A stretch of 64,000 bases of DNA from Aphodosoma sp045126975. GTDB taxonomy: Bacteria > Bacteroidota > Bacteroidia > Bacteroidales > Paludibacteraceae. Of this stretch, positions 19,554 through 27,152 are shown piece after piece. Location of the stretch: NCBI GenBank assembly GCA_045126975.1, contig JBGVPL010000001.1, positions 34,521 through 98,520 on the forward strand. The letters run 5' to 3'. Below the pieces are notes generated by a model that had not been told where the DNA came from, made no database searches, and saw only the letters and a program-made list of their open reading frames with translations. A program made the translations under genes and the position numbers. How positions within the stretch are numbered: position 1 is the first letter of the stretch; every line of letters starts with the position of its first letter.

Positions 19554-19832
19554 GTGCTGAAGGTGGGTTTGTGGTGTGGTTGAGGCTTGTTTTGTGGTGT
19601 TGTGTGGGTGGATGTAATTGGTTGGAGGGGTGTGTTAGATTGGTGTTTTTATAGGGAAAAGTTGGAAAATGAGAAAAATTTGGGTTGAGTAGGGTGGTTT
19701 TTTGGTGATATTTTGGGGTGAAATGGGGCGAAAAATGTGTTGTATGACATAAAAATGATGGTAAACTGAAAATTTTTCTCTTTGATTATTAGGTGGTTGG
19801 CAGTTTTTAGTGAAAAAATATTGAAAAATATT
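19554..19832. other. C-depleted intergenic spacer
   Basis: About 280 bases almost free of cytosine on the plus strand and rich in G and T. No convincing ORF, repeat or RNA fold. It ends at the promoter of the tRNA-Arg gene. Confidence 0.6.
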
Positions 19833-19862
19833 TTGTGGGTAAGGAAAAATGTTGTAACTTTG
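19833..19862 (+). promoter_or_regulatory. Promoter of tRNA-Arg(ACG)
   Basis: TTG at 19833-19835, 19-base spacer, TAACTTTG at 19855-19862. Confidence 0.8.
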
Positions 19863-19883
19863 CAACCGCAAAAGAGAAACAAC

Positions 19884-19957
19884 GGCTCCATAGCTCAACT
19901 GAATAGAGCATCGCACTACGGATGCGAAGGTTACAGGTTTGAATCCTGTTGGAGTCA
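19884..19957 (+). tRNA. tRNA-Arg (anticodon ACG)
   Basis: 74 bases, all arms form: acceptor GGCTCCA/TGGAGTC, anticodon stem TCGCA/TGCGA with loop CTACGGA, T stem ACAGG/CCTGT. Anticodon ACG reads CGN arginine codons after A34 deamination to inosine. CCA is not encoded. Unusual: the D loop reads AACTGAATA (A at position 19) and the T loop reads TTTGAAT (T at position 56), so the nearly universal G19-C56 tertiary pair is replaced by A19-U56. Confidence 0.92.
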
Positions 19958-19963
19958 CAAAAG

Positions 19964-19995
19964 TAGAGACGCAATATTTTGTGTCTCTTTTTTTT
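19964..19995 (+). terminator. Terminator after tRNA-Arg(ACG)
   Basis: AGAGACGCAA pairs with TTGTGTCTCT (one G-U), followed by nine or more T. Confidence 0.8.
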
Positions 19996-20113
19996 GTCTT
20001 TTTTTTGTGGGTATTATGGTTAGTTCGATTCGTTTGACCTGTCCGACTTGTCTGATAAGTCCAACAGTTGACTTTCGACTATTGACTTTTTTTGAAAAAA
20101 TAGTGATAAATGT

Positions 20114-20144
20114 TTGGCTGTTTGGAAATAATGTCGTATCTTTG
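20114..20144 (+). promoter_or_regulatory. Promoter of rplM-rpsI
   Basis: TTG at 20114-20116, 20-base spacer, TATCTTTG at 20137-20144. Confidence 0.8.
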
Positions 20145-20150
20145 CAGTCC

Positions 20151-20279
20151 GAAATATTATCCATGCCGTATAGGCGAAAAATTTCAGGAAGTTAATTGTG
20201 TTTGAGTGAATTAGCCCGCTCCTACATAGCCCGAATCCTGATAGAAATTATTTAATTATCATTTAAAACTTAATTAATT
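20151..20279 (+). promoter_or_regulatory. Structured rplM leader, possible autoregulatory r-protein leader
   Basis: The roughly 130-base leader has a closing stem in which AATTTCAGGA (20180-20189) pairs with TCCTG...AAATT (20236-20249, bulge ATAG), enclosing smaller stem-loops. Ribosomal-protein leaders often bind the encoded protein. Assignment to a named leader family needs a covariance search. Confidence 0.45.
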
Positions 20280-20735
20280 GTGGATACTTTAAGCTTTAAA
20301 ACACTCTCAGTAAACAAAGCTACTGCACAAAAAGAGTGGATCCTTATCGATGCAACAGACCTCGTATTGGGTCGTATGGCATCAAAAGTTGCGAAACTTC
20401 TTCGTGGTAAATACAAACCAAGTTTCACTCCTCACGTAGATTGTGGTGACAACGTAATCATCATCAACGCTGAAAAAGTGAAATTGACTGGTAACAAATG
20501 GAATGACCGTGTTTATCTTTCACACACAGGTTACCCAGGTGGTCAACGTGAAATTACTCCTGCTCAATTGATGGCTAAGAGCCCTGAAAAACTTATCAAA
20601 AAAGTTGTAAAAGGTATGCTCCCTAAAAACATCCTTGCAGGCGCTTTGCTTGACAATCTTTATGTATATGCAGGTTCTGAACACCCACACGCTGCTCAAC
20701 AACCAAAACAAATCGATTTAAACCTTATTAAATAA
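20280..20735 (+). CDS. rplM: 50S ribosomal protein L13
   Basis: 151 residues. LVLGRMASKVAKLLRGKYKP, HVDCGDNVIIINAEK and TGYPGGQRE are L13 hallmarks. The start is a GTG at 20280, since relatives begin MDTLS(F/Y)KT and no ATG lies at that point. Eight bases before rpsI; the pair forms the usual L13-S9 operon. Confidence 0.96.
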   Translation: MDTLSFKTLSVNKATAQKEWILIDATDLVLGRMASKVAKLLRGKYKPSFTPHVDCGDNVIIINAEKVKLTGNKWNDRVYLSHTGYPGGQREITPAQLMAKSPEKLIKKVVKGMLPKNILAGALLDNLYVYAGSEHPHAAQQPKQIDLNLIK

Positions 20736-20743
20736 TAGAAGAA

Positions 20744-21130
20744 ATGGAAGTAATCAACGCTATCGGTAGAAGAAAAGCTGCAATCGCACGCGTTTTCGTA
20801 AAAGAAGGTAAAGGCGACATCACTATCAACGGTCGTGAACTTGCTAATTATTTCCCTTCTTCAATGCTTCAATTCGTAGTTAACCAACCTCTTAACGTAG
20901 TTAACGCTCTTGGTAAATACGATATCAAAGTAAACCTTAAAGGTGGTGGTTTCAACGGTCAAGCTGAGGCTCTTCGTCTTGGTATCGCTCGCGCTCTTGT
21001 AAAAATCAATGCTGAAGACAAACACGCTCTTAAAGCTGCTGGATTCCTTACTCGTGACGCTCGCGTTGTTGAACGTAAAAAACCAGGTCAACCAAAAGCT
21101 CGTAAACGTTTCCAATTCTCAAAACGTTAA
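20744..21130 (+). CDS. rpsI: 30S ribosomal protein S9
   Basis: 128 residues. IGRRKAAIARVFVKEGKG, the GGGFNGQAEALRLGIARAL core and the basic tail KPGQPKARKRFQFSKR, whose last residues contact P-site tRNA, identify S9. Confidence 0.97.
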   Translation: MEVINAIGRRKAAIARVFVKEGKGDITINGRELANYFPSSMLQFVVNQPLNVVNALGKYDIKVNLKGGGFNGQAEALRLGIARALVKINAEDKHALKAAGFLTRDARVVERKKPGQPKARKRFQFSKR

Positions 21131-21196
21131 TCTTTTTGGACGACTATTATTCTGCTACAGCATGAGATGGTTGAGGTTGTGTTTAATGCCGCGAGG

Positions 21197-21230
21197 TTTC
21201 CTAAACTCTCAACTCTCAACTCTCAACTGA
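21197..21230 (+). repeat. CTCAACT tandem word repeat between rpsI and rpsB
   Basis: Four CTCAACT units in the 215-base gap. No clear terminator or promoter consensus was found in the rest of the gap, so rpsB may be read through from rplM-rpsI. Confidence 0.7.
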
Positions 21231-21345
21231 GAATATGTTTAGTATCTAAATCATTTAGACTCAATGCTCCGTCATTGACTACTTGAATGATTGCTTAAAC
21301 AAAAAAAAGTAAAAAGAAAGTAAACTATTAAAAAAACAAACAATT

Positions 21346-22146
21346 ATGTCTGTACAATTTCAAGAACTTCTTGATGCAGGTGCACACTTTGGTCACCTCC
21401 GCCGTAAATGGAACCCAGCAATGGCTCCATATATCTTCATGGAACGCAATGACATCCACATCATTGACCTCCACAAAACTGTAGCTAAAATCGACGAAGC
21501 TGCTGCAGCAATGAAACAAATTGCTAAATCTGGCAAACGCGTTCTTTTCGTAGCTACTAAAAAACAAGCTAAACAAGTTGTAGCTGATCTTGCAACAGAA
21601 GCTGGCATGCCTTACATCACTGAACGTTGGGCTGGTGGTATGTTGACAAACTTCCCTACAATTCGTAAAGCTATCAAAAAAATGGGTGCTATCGATAAAA
21701 TGGCTAATGATGGTACTTTTGATGCTCTTTCAAAACGCGAAAAACTCCAAATCACTCGTCAACGCGCTAAACTCGAAAAGAACCTTGGTTCTATCGCTGA
21801 CCTTAGCCGTCTCCCAGCTGCAATCTTTGTAGTTGACGTTATGAAAGAACACATCGCTGTTGCTGAAGCTCAACGTCTTGGTATTCCAGTATTTGGTATC
21901 GTAGATACTAACTCTAACCCTAACGGTATCGATTTCGTTATCCCTGCTAACGACGACGCTACAAAAGCTATCGAAGTAATCGTTGCTGAAATGGTTAAAG
22001 CTCTTAAAGAAGGCGCTCAAGAACGCAAAATCGAACGCGCTGAAGAAGAAGGTGCTGAACAACCAGAAGTAAAAGAAAAACGCACACGCGCTAAAAAAGG
22101 TGCTAAAGCTGAAAAAGCAGAAGCTCCAGCTGAAGACAAAGAATAA
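21346..22146 (+). CDS. rpsB: 30S ribosomal protein S2
   Basis: 266 residues. LLDAGAHFGHLRRKWNPAM, RWAGGMLTNF and PVFGIVDTNSNPNGIDFVIP are the S2 signatures. The C-terminal 35 residues are a K/E/A-rich tail beyond the core, common in this phylum. An intervening hairpin separates it from tsf. Confidence 0.97.
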   Translation: MSVQFQELLDAGAHFGHLRRKWNPAMAPYIFMERNDIHIIDLHKTVAKIDEAAAAMKQIAKSGKRVLFVATKKQAKQVVADLATEAGMPYITERWAGGMLTNFPTIRKAIKKMGAIDKMANDGTFDALSKREKLQITRQRAKLEKNLGSIADLSRLPAAIFVVDVMKEHIAVAEAQRLGIPVFGIVDTNSNPNGIDFVIPANDDATKAIEVIVAEMVKALKEGAQERKIERAEEEGAEQPEVKEKRTRAKKGAKAEKAEAPAEDKE

Positions 22147-22261
22147 TATTTCTTTAGAGTAGAAAGTCGTAAGTCGTTGGTCGTAAGACTTTAGATGCTA
22201 CGAATTGTTCAATGCCGAAAGGTCTTGCTACTTATATCTTGCTACTTGCTACTAATAATAT

Positions 22262-22311
22262 AAAGCGTTATAGATTCTCAGCTCCAAGCCGTGATTCTCT
22301 AACGCTTTTTA
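22262..22311 (+). terminator. Hairpin between rpsB and tsf, possible attenuator
   Basis: AAAGCGTTATAGA pairs with TCTCTAACGCTTT (12 of 13 positions) around a loop of about 23 bases, then TTTTTATA. It lies inside what is normally one operon, so it may set the S2 to EF-Ts ratio. Confidence 0.65.
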
Positions 22312-22353
22312 TAAAATTGAACTAATTTATAAACTCTTAAATACTTTACTACT

Positions 22354-23172
22354 ATGGCAGTAACAATGGCGGAAATTTCTAAACTCCGCACTATGACAGG
22401 CGCAGGTATGATGGACTGTAAAAACGCCCTCACCGAAGCTAATGGCGACATGGAACAAGCTATCGAACTTATCCGTAAACGTGGTCAAGCTATCGCAGCT
22501 AAACGTAGCGACCGTGAAGCATCTGAAGGTTGCGTTCTCGCTGGCGTTAAAGATGGTTTCGCAGCTATCGTAGCTTTGAAATGTGAAACTGACTTCGTTG
22601 CTAAAAACGCTGATTTCATTGCTCTTACTCAACTTATCCTCGATACTACTCTTGCTAACAAACCAGCTAACCTCGAAGCACTTAACGCTATCGCTATCGA
22701 AGGTCGTACAATCGCTGAACTCGTAACTGACCGTTCAGGTGTTACTGGTGAAAAAATGGAAATCGGTTACTACGAATTCGTTGAAGGCGCAACTGTAGTT
22801 GAATACATCCACCCAGGTAACAAACTCGCTACTATCGTTGCTTTCGCTGAAGCTGGTGTTGACCACCAAGTAGGTCGCGACGTAGCTATGCAAGCTGCAG
22901 CTATGAACCCAGTTGCTCTTAACCGTGACTCTGTTCCTGCTGACGTTATCGCTAAAGAATTGGAAATTGGTCGTGAAAAAGCTCGCGAAGAAGGTAAACC
23001 AGAAGCTATTCTTGATAGAATTGCTCAAGGTCGTTTGGATAAATTCTTCAAAGAATCTACACTTGTAGAACAAGAGTTCATCAAAGACAACAAAATGACT
23101 GTAGGTGCTTACGCTAAAGCAAACAACGCTACTCCAACAGCATTCAAACGCGTAACTCTTAACCAAGACTAA
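22354..23172 (+). CDS. tsf: Translation elongation factor Ts
   Basis: 272 residues. EISKLRTMTGAGMMDCKNAL at the N-terminus and KCETDFVAKN are EF-Ts signatures; it exchanges GDP for GTP on EF-Tu. Followed by a strong terminator. Confidence 0.97.
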   Translation: MAVTMAEISKLRTMTGAGMMDCKNALTEANGDMEQAIELIRKRGQAIAAKRSDREASEGCVLAGVKDGFAAIVALKCETDFVAKNADFIALTQLILDTTLANKPANLEALNAIAIEGRTIAELVTDRSGVTGEKMEIGYYEFVEGATVVEYIHPGNKLATIVAFAEAGVDHQVGRDVAMQAAAMNPVALNRDSVPADVIAKELEIGREKAREEGKPEAILDRIAQGRLDKFFKESTLVEQEFIKDNKMTVGAYAKANNATPTAFKRVTLNQD

Positions 23173-23201
23173 TCTATTGAACTAATATAGTTTAATATTA
23201 T

Positions 23202-23239
23202 AAAAAAGCTGTATCACTTGATTGTGGTACAGCTTTTTT
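23202..23239 (+). terminator. Terminator of tsf
   Basis: AAAAAGCTGTATCAC pairs with GTGGTACAGCTTTTT (one G-U), then T run. Confidence 0.9.
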
Positions 23240-23509
23240 GCTTTTGGGGGTCGTGGTGTCAAATTATAAAAATATTATTCCTGAAAAAATAGACACATTT
23301 GAATTTTCAAACTTTCAAATTTTCAAACTTTTGAAATTATTTTGCCTGCCAATACACAATGAGAGTGGGTATAAATTTTGGCGGTTTTCTTGCTTGCAGT
23401 TTGCTTGCACCTTACCGTTGGGTTCGGTTCTAGAATACACATTGTGAGTGTGTATTGGACCTCTCCAACTTCGCAACTTCGTAAGTTCGCAAATTGTATT
23501 TTTTTGTTT
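23240..23509. other. Repeat-rich spacer at the left edge of an accessory island
   Basis: Contains TTTCAAA/TTTTCAAAC words (23299-23335), ten-base inverted repeats CCAATACACA (about 23350) and TGTGTATTGG (about 23450), and a segment at 23375-23407 (TTTTGGCGGTTTTCTT, then GCAGTTTGCTTG) that recurs imperfectly at 26947-26991. No supported gene. Confidence 0.5.
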
Positions 23510-25255
23510 TTATTGTTCGGTTGTCTCGATAGGTGTATATTTAGCAATTGTTTTCCAAATTTTCGTGCGTTTGTATTTATTTAGACTCTCTTTGGGTACT
23601 TTAATTTCTTTTATATCGAATGAGTCAGGTTCTATGATTGGTGGTTTGGAATTTAGGATTGTGATGGATTTCAGTGAAGAACAATTTGTAAATGCGTCTT
23701 TGTTTATATAATTCACTGATTCTGGAATGATAATTTCTTTGATTGATGAACATCCATGGAATGCATATTTACCTATTTTAGTTACTTGCTTAGGAATAGT
23801 TATTGATTTTAAAGCCTCGCAACCCATAAAAGCCCAATCCATAATTTTGTTAATAGTATTAGGCAAAACAACTGCTTCAAGAGATGTACACCCTGCAAAT
23901 AGGCTATCATTAATTGTTGTTACACCATCGGGTATGCAAATAGATTTTAATGACACACAATAATCAAAAGCATGACTTTCAATATCAATTAAATTATCAG
24001 AAAGGATAATGTTGGCTAGTTTTATGCAAGTGCTAAATGCAGCATCTTCAATGCATTTGACACTATTTGGTATTATTATAGAAGTGAGAGAAGTACATCT
24101 TTCAAATGCATAGAAACATATTTCTTCTACAGTATCGGGTATTGTAATTGTTTTGAGAGACGAACAATTTCGGAATATTTCACCCTCAATCCTATTTATT
24201 TTTTCTGGTAGTTTAACTGATGTAAGCGAAGTACAATTTTCAAAGGCTCCTTTATAAAGATGGGTTACACTATTAGGAATTGATATAGACTGAAGTGAAG
24301 AACAATCTAAAAACGCATAATAACCAACTATTTCTAAACTATCAGGAAGAGTAATCGTTTTTAAGTTCTTACACTGATAGAACGCGTAATCGCAAATACA
24401 AGTTGTACCTTCTTTTATATCAATATGAAAATCAATAGGCATTTCACCTTTGTATTTATAAAAACAATTATTTATATAAATAGGTCCGTCTTGCTGATCA
24501 TCCAACCATTGAGTACCATCAAAAACATTGCCATCTAAAGATGTTACGCTTTTAGGAATTGTAATATTTTTAAGAGATTTACAGTCTATGAATGCTTCAT
24601 ATTCTATATTAGTAACACCTTCAGGAATAACGATGCTTGTTAATGAAACACATTCAGCAAACGCTGATTCAGCTATGCAAATTATGCTATCAGGAAGCGT
24701 AATATCAGTAAGAGATGAACAATTACCAAATGTATAATCTTGAATTATAGTCACTTTGCTTGGTATATTGATTGATGAAAGTGCAGTACAATTAGCAAAT
24801 GCGTAATCATCTATAGTGACAATACTATTCGGTAATACAATTGAGCGAAGCGACGAACATCCCTCAAAAGCCGAACTCTCAATCTCTTTAACACCATTAG
24901 GAATTATAATTGATTCAAGCGAAGTACAACCTTTGAATGTCTCAAACTGAATAGTTTTGATTTTTTTAGGTAGCACTATTGATTTAAGTGACTCGCAATT
25001 GGCAAATGCACACATTGTGATTTCTTTTATGTAATCAGGAATTACAATAGTTTCAAGCAACTTGCAATATGAAAAAGCATAAATACCAATTTTAGTAACT
25101 TTGTACTCTACACCTTCATAGATTACTTTTTCTGGAATGTTTATTTCTGTAGACTTACAACAATAGTCAGCATTGACTATCGTAGCAGTCTTATGCCTAT
25201 TATTGAATATATAACAGATATTATCAATCAAAATTTCTTTCTTTATTTTTTTCAT
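23510..25255 (-). CDS. BspA-like leucine-rich-repeat protein without signal peptide
   Basis: 581 residues. A start segment of about 50 residues is followed by some twenty repeats of about 23 residues of the form SLxSIxIPxxVxxIxxxAFxxC (LRR_5/BspA type). Most family members are exported, but here the N-terminus MKKIKKEILIDNICYIFNNR is charged and not a signal peptide, and the C-terminus (TKIWKTIAKYTPIETTEQ) shows no T9SS sorting domain, so the product appears cytoplasmic. It begins 15 bases after the nuclease gene ends and has no promoter consensus of its own, so the two form an operon. The repeats may act as a sensor or binding module for the nuclease; that is inference. Confidence 0.8.
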   Translation of the reverse strand: MKKIKKEILIDNICYIFNNRHKTATIVNADYCCKSTEINIPEKVIYEGVEYKVTKIGIYAFSYCKLLETIVIPDYIKEITMCAFANCESLKSIVLPKKIKTIQFETFKGCTSLESIIIPNGVKEIESSAFEGCSSLRSIVLPNSIVTIDDYAFANCTALSSINIPSKVTIIQDYTFGNCSSLTDITLPDSIICIAESAFAECVSLTSIVIPEGVTNIEYEAFIDCKSLKNITIPKSVTSLDGNVFDGTQWLDDQQDGPIYINNCFYKYKGEMPIDFHIDIKEGTTCICDYAFYQCKNLKTITLPDSLEIVGYYAFLDCSSLQSISIPNSVTHLYKGAFENCTSLTSVKLPEKINRIEGEIFRNCSSLKTITIPDTVEEICFYAFERCTSLTSIIIPNSVKCIEDAAFSTCIKLANIILSDNLIDIESHAFDYCVSLKSICIPDGVTTINDSLFAGCTSLEAVVLPNTINKIMDWAFMGCEALKSITIPKQVTKIGKYAFHGCSSIKEIIIPESVNYINKDAFTNCSSLKSITILNSKPPIIEPDSFDIKEIKVPKESLNKYKRTKIWKTIAKYTPIETTEQ

Positions 25256-25269
25256 AGGGTAGAGGGATG

Positions 25270-26262
25270 TTATAAATATCGTTCAACAAGGTAATCTCTA
25301 TAATCTTTATGTTCATTCTTATAATTTTCGTCTAAGTAAGAAATAACCTTTTGGTAGGTGATATGGCGGAAATCAATTCCATCAGCTTTTGCAATTGAAG
25401 CAAAAGCTTCTATTTCTTCTTGGTGTTCTTTTGCTTCTTCTGAATTTGGCACATCATACCATAAGTACAATAAAATGATTTCTTTGTTTTTTAGTATTTC
25501 TTTGTCGTCGTCGGTTCTTAGTCCGAGTATATGTTTAATAAGTTGTGCTGCATCTAAACGCTTAGTTTTTCTCAATACTTCTATTGATTCTTTTATTTCA
25601 CAATTTTCAATTTGATAATTCTGGGCATGTATAGCATTTGCTAATTTTTCTATGTGTGGTATTTCTTTCCATAATGACTCTTTTTTAATATATGAATCTT
25701 GCATTTCAGAATTTTTATTACTTCCATCGATATATGGTTCTGTAAATTTTGATTCTATGGCAATAATCTGATCTTCAAACTCTATCATTACATCTAAATT
25801 TGGGGTTCCAAATTTTACTTTTTTTATTATTTCGCCGTCCTTGTATTTTATTTGGAGTTTTTCTTCAAATTTTATTATTTTAACATCTCCCACTTTATCA
25901 TTATCATTTACAAGTCCTAATGCTATCAAAAGAGGAGTTCTATTCATTTCCTGATTTTGCCAATATTGAAAAAGATTAACTACTAATGCAGAAGAAGAAT
26001 GAAGTGCAGACATTTTAGGTCTATGGGTAATTGTTTTTGTTTCGCTACCTCCTCCTTTATTGTAAGCATTAATATTTTCAGGTCTTAACCCTTTTGTTTT
26101 ATTATCAATTGGGAATAGATTATCTTCAATTGTTTCTAAATAATTTTTATCTTCACACTCTTCACCATCAATAATCTTACCACTAACAAGTGTTTTGTCT
26201 TCTGCCCATTTTTGTTGTTTATCTAGAATTAAATACATAGCTGTTGTTTCTTTTTTTGCCAT
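25270..26262 (-). CDS. Putative PD-(D/E)XK restriction-type nuclease (PGN_0703-like)
   Basis: 330 residues. The segment NLDVMIEFEDQIIAIESKFTEPY (residues about 152-174, given by D, E and ESK) has the D...ExK layout of the PD-(D/E)XK nuclease fold. ALHSSSALVVNLFQYWQ upstream resembles the PGN_0703 group of putative restriction endonucleases. No methyltransferase, HNH or helicase partner is nearby; the only operon mate is the leucine-rich-repeat gene. It has its own promoter (26300-26329). A defence role is plausible but not shown by sequence alone. Confidence 0.6.
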   Translation of the reverse strand: MAKKETTAMYLILDKQQKWAEDKTLVSGKIIDGEECEDKNYLETIEDNLFPIDNKTKGLRPENINAYNKGGGSETKTITHRPKMSALHSSSALVVNLFQYWQNQEMNRTPLLIALGLVNDNDKVGDVKIIKFEEKLQIKYKDGEIIKKVKFGTPNLDVMIEFEDQIIAIESKFTEPYIDGSNKNSEMQDSYIKKESLWKEIPHIEKLANAIHAQNYQIENCEIKESIEVLRKTKRLDAAQLIKHILGLRTDDDKEILKNKEIILLYLWYDVPNSEEAKEHQEEIEAFASIAKADGIDFRHITYQKVISYLDENYKNEHKDYRDYLVERYL

Positions 26263-26299
26263 AACTTTTACATTTTAAGGTTAATACTAAATTTTAACG

Positions 26300-26329
26300 C
26301 AAAGGTAATCTTTTTTATTTATTTGTCAA
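26300..26329 (-). promoter_or_regulatory. Promoter of the nuclease-LRR operon
   Basis: On the minus strand TTG (26327-26329), 19-base spacer, TACCTTTG (26300-26307); 38 bases to the start codon. Confidence 0.75.
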
Positions 26330-26358
26330 ACTTTTTTGGGTTATTTGAGAGTGAGTTT

Positions 26359-26562
26359 TTAATAAATGTTTTGATTGTCTTTGTCGTCTTGCTGGTTAAA
26401 TTCTGAATCGGTCGAATTTTCTGAATCGAGGGTATCTAGTTCAGATTGTTTATTAGGATCCCATTTTGTACTCCACAAGAGTCGGAATCCTCGTCGTTGT
26501 TTACATTCTTCTGGCGTTAGAATGGCTGATTTTTTAATTACGATGTTTCGTTTTGTTTTCAT
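26359..26562 (-). CDS. Possible small hydrophilic protein
   Basis: 67 residues, basic N-terminal half (MKTKRNIVIKKSAIL, EECKQRRGFRLLW) and acidic, N/Q/D-rich tail. No family recognised and no promoter consensus seen. An overlapping plus-strand ORF (26375-26674) is equally long but less protein-like. It lies upstream of the nuclease promoter in the same direction. Confidence 0.35.
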   Translation of the reverse strand: MKTKRNIVIKKSAILTPEECKQRRGFRLLWSTKWDPNKQSELDTLDSENSTDSEFNQQDDKDNQNIY

Positions 26563-27101
26563 ACTGATTATAGTTTTAATTGGTTTGATATTTTATCGAT
26601 TGAAAAAAGGAAGCCCCCCTATATATAATACGAATATCGATTTTAATTTCGGAGAATTTTATTTGTTATTATAAACAGATAAAAACATTTTTTAACATTG
26701 GTAATTTTATTATTTTATTGATTGTTAGATTTTTATTTTGATTTATTGGGTTAGTATAGTGGTGCAATATACCTAAAACTTTAACGTTTGTTTACTAAAC
26801 TTTAACTTATTTTAAGATAAAAATCGTGTATAAAGATGATTTTTTAGCCTGTTTTTGCTTGAAAAAGCACTAATTTAGAGCTAAAATTGGCTTGTTTTTT
26901 AGTGTGATTTTTCGAGAAATCGTCATATTTTGTAGAAAAAAGGAAATATTTTGGCAGTTTTCTTCGGTATATGTTGCTTGAAGTTTGCTTGAGGTAAGGT
27001 GGAAAAATTGGTACAGAATGAGTGGGTGGGGAGTCGAGAAATAGATGTTTTTAGGGGAAGGGTTAGTTGTGTTTTGTCTGTATAGAAATGGGGTTAAATG
27101 A
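26563..27101. other. AT-rich intergenic stretch at the right edge of the island
   Basis: No supported gene or stable RNA fold. It holds the right-hand copy of the TTTTGGC(A/G)GTTTTCTT element (26947-26991), then G-rich, C-poor sequence up to the lon terminator. Confidence 0.5.
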
Positions 27102-27143
27102 AAAAAGAGGCTGTGTCTGAATTTTGACACAGCCTCTTTTTTT
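27102..27143 (-). terminator. Terminator of lon
   Basis: AAAAAGAGGCTGTGTC and GACACAGCCTCTTTTT form a 16-base stem with an eight-base loop; symmetrical, so usable on both strands. Confidence 0.9.
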
Positions 27144-27152
27144 TGTTGTGTG

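Noticed and set aside
23238..23711. Plus-strand ORFs between tsf and the LRR gene
   Set aside because: Low-complexity, Phe/Ser-rich readings across repeats and antisense to the LRR gene.
26375..26674. Plus-strand 99-residue ORF
   Set aside because: Ser-rich N-terminus antisense to the more protein-like minus ORF; only a hydrophobic tail is suggestive and no promoter is seen.
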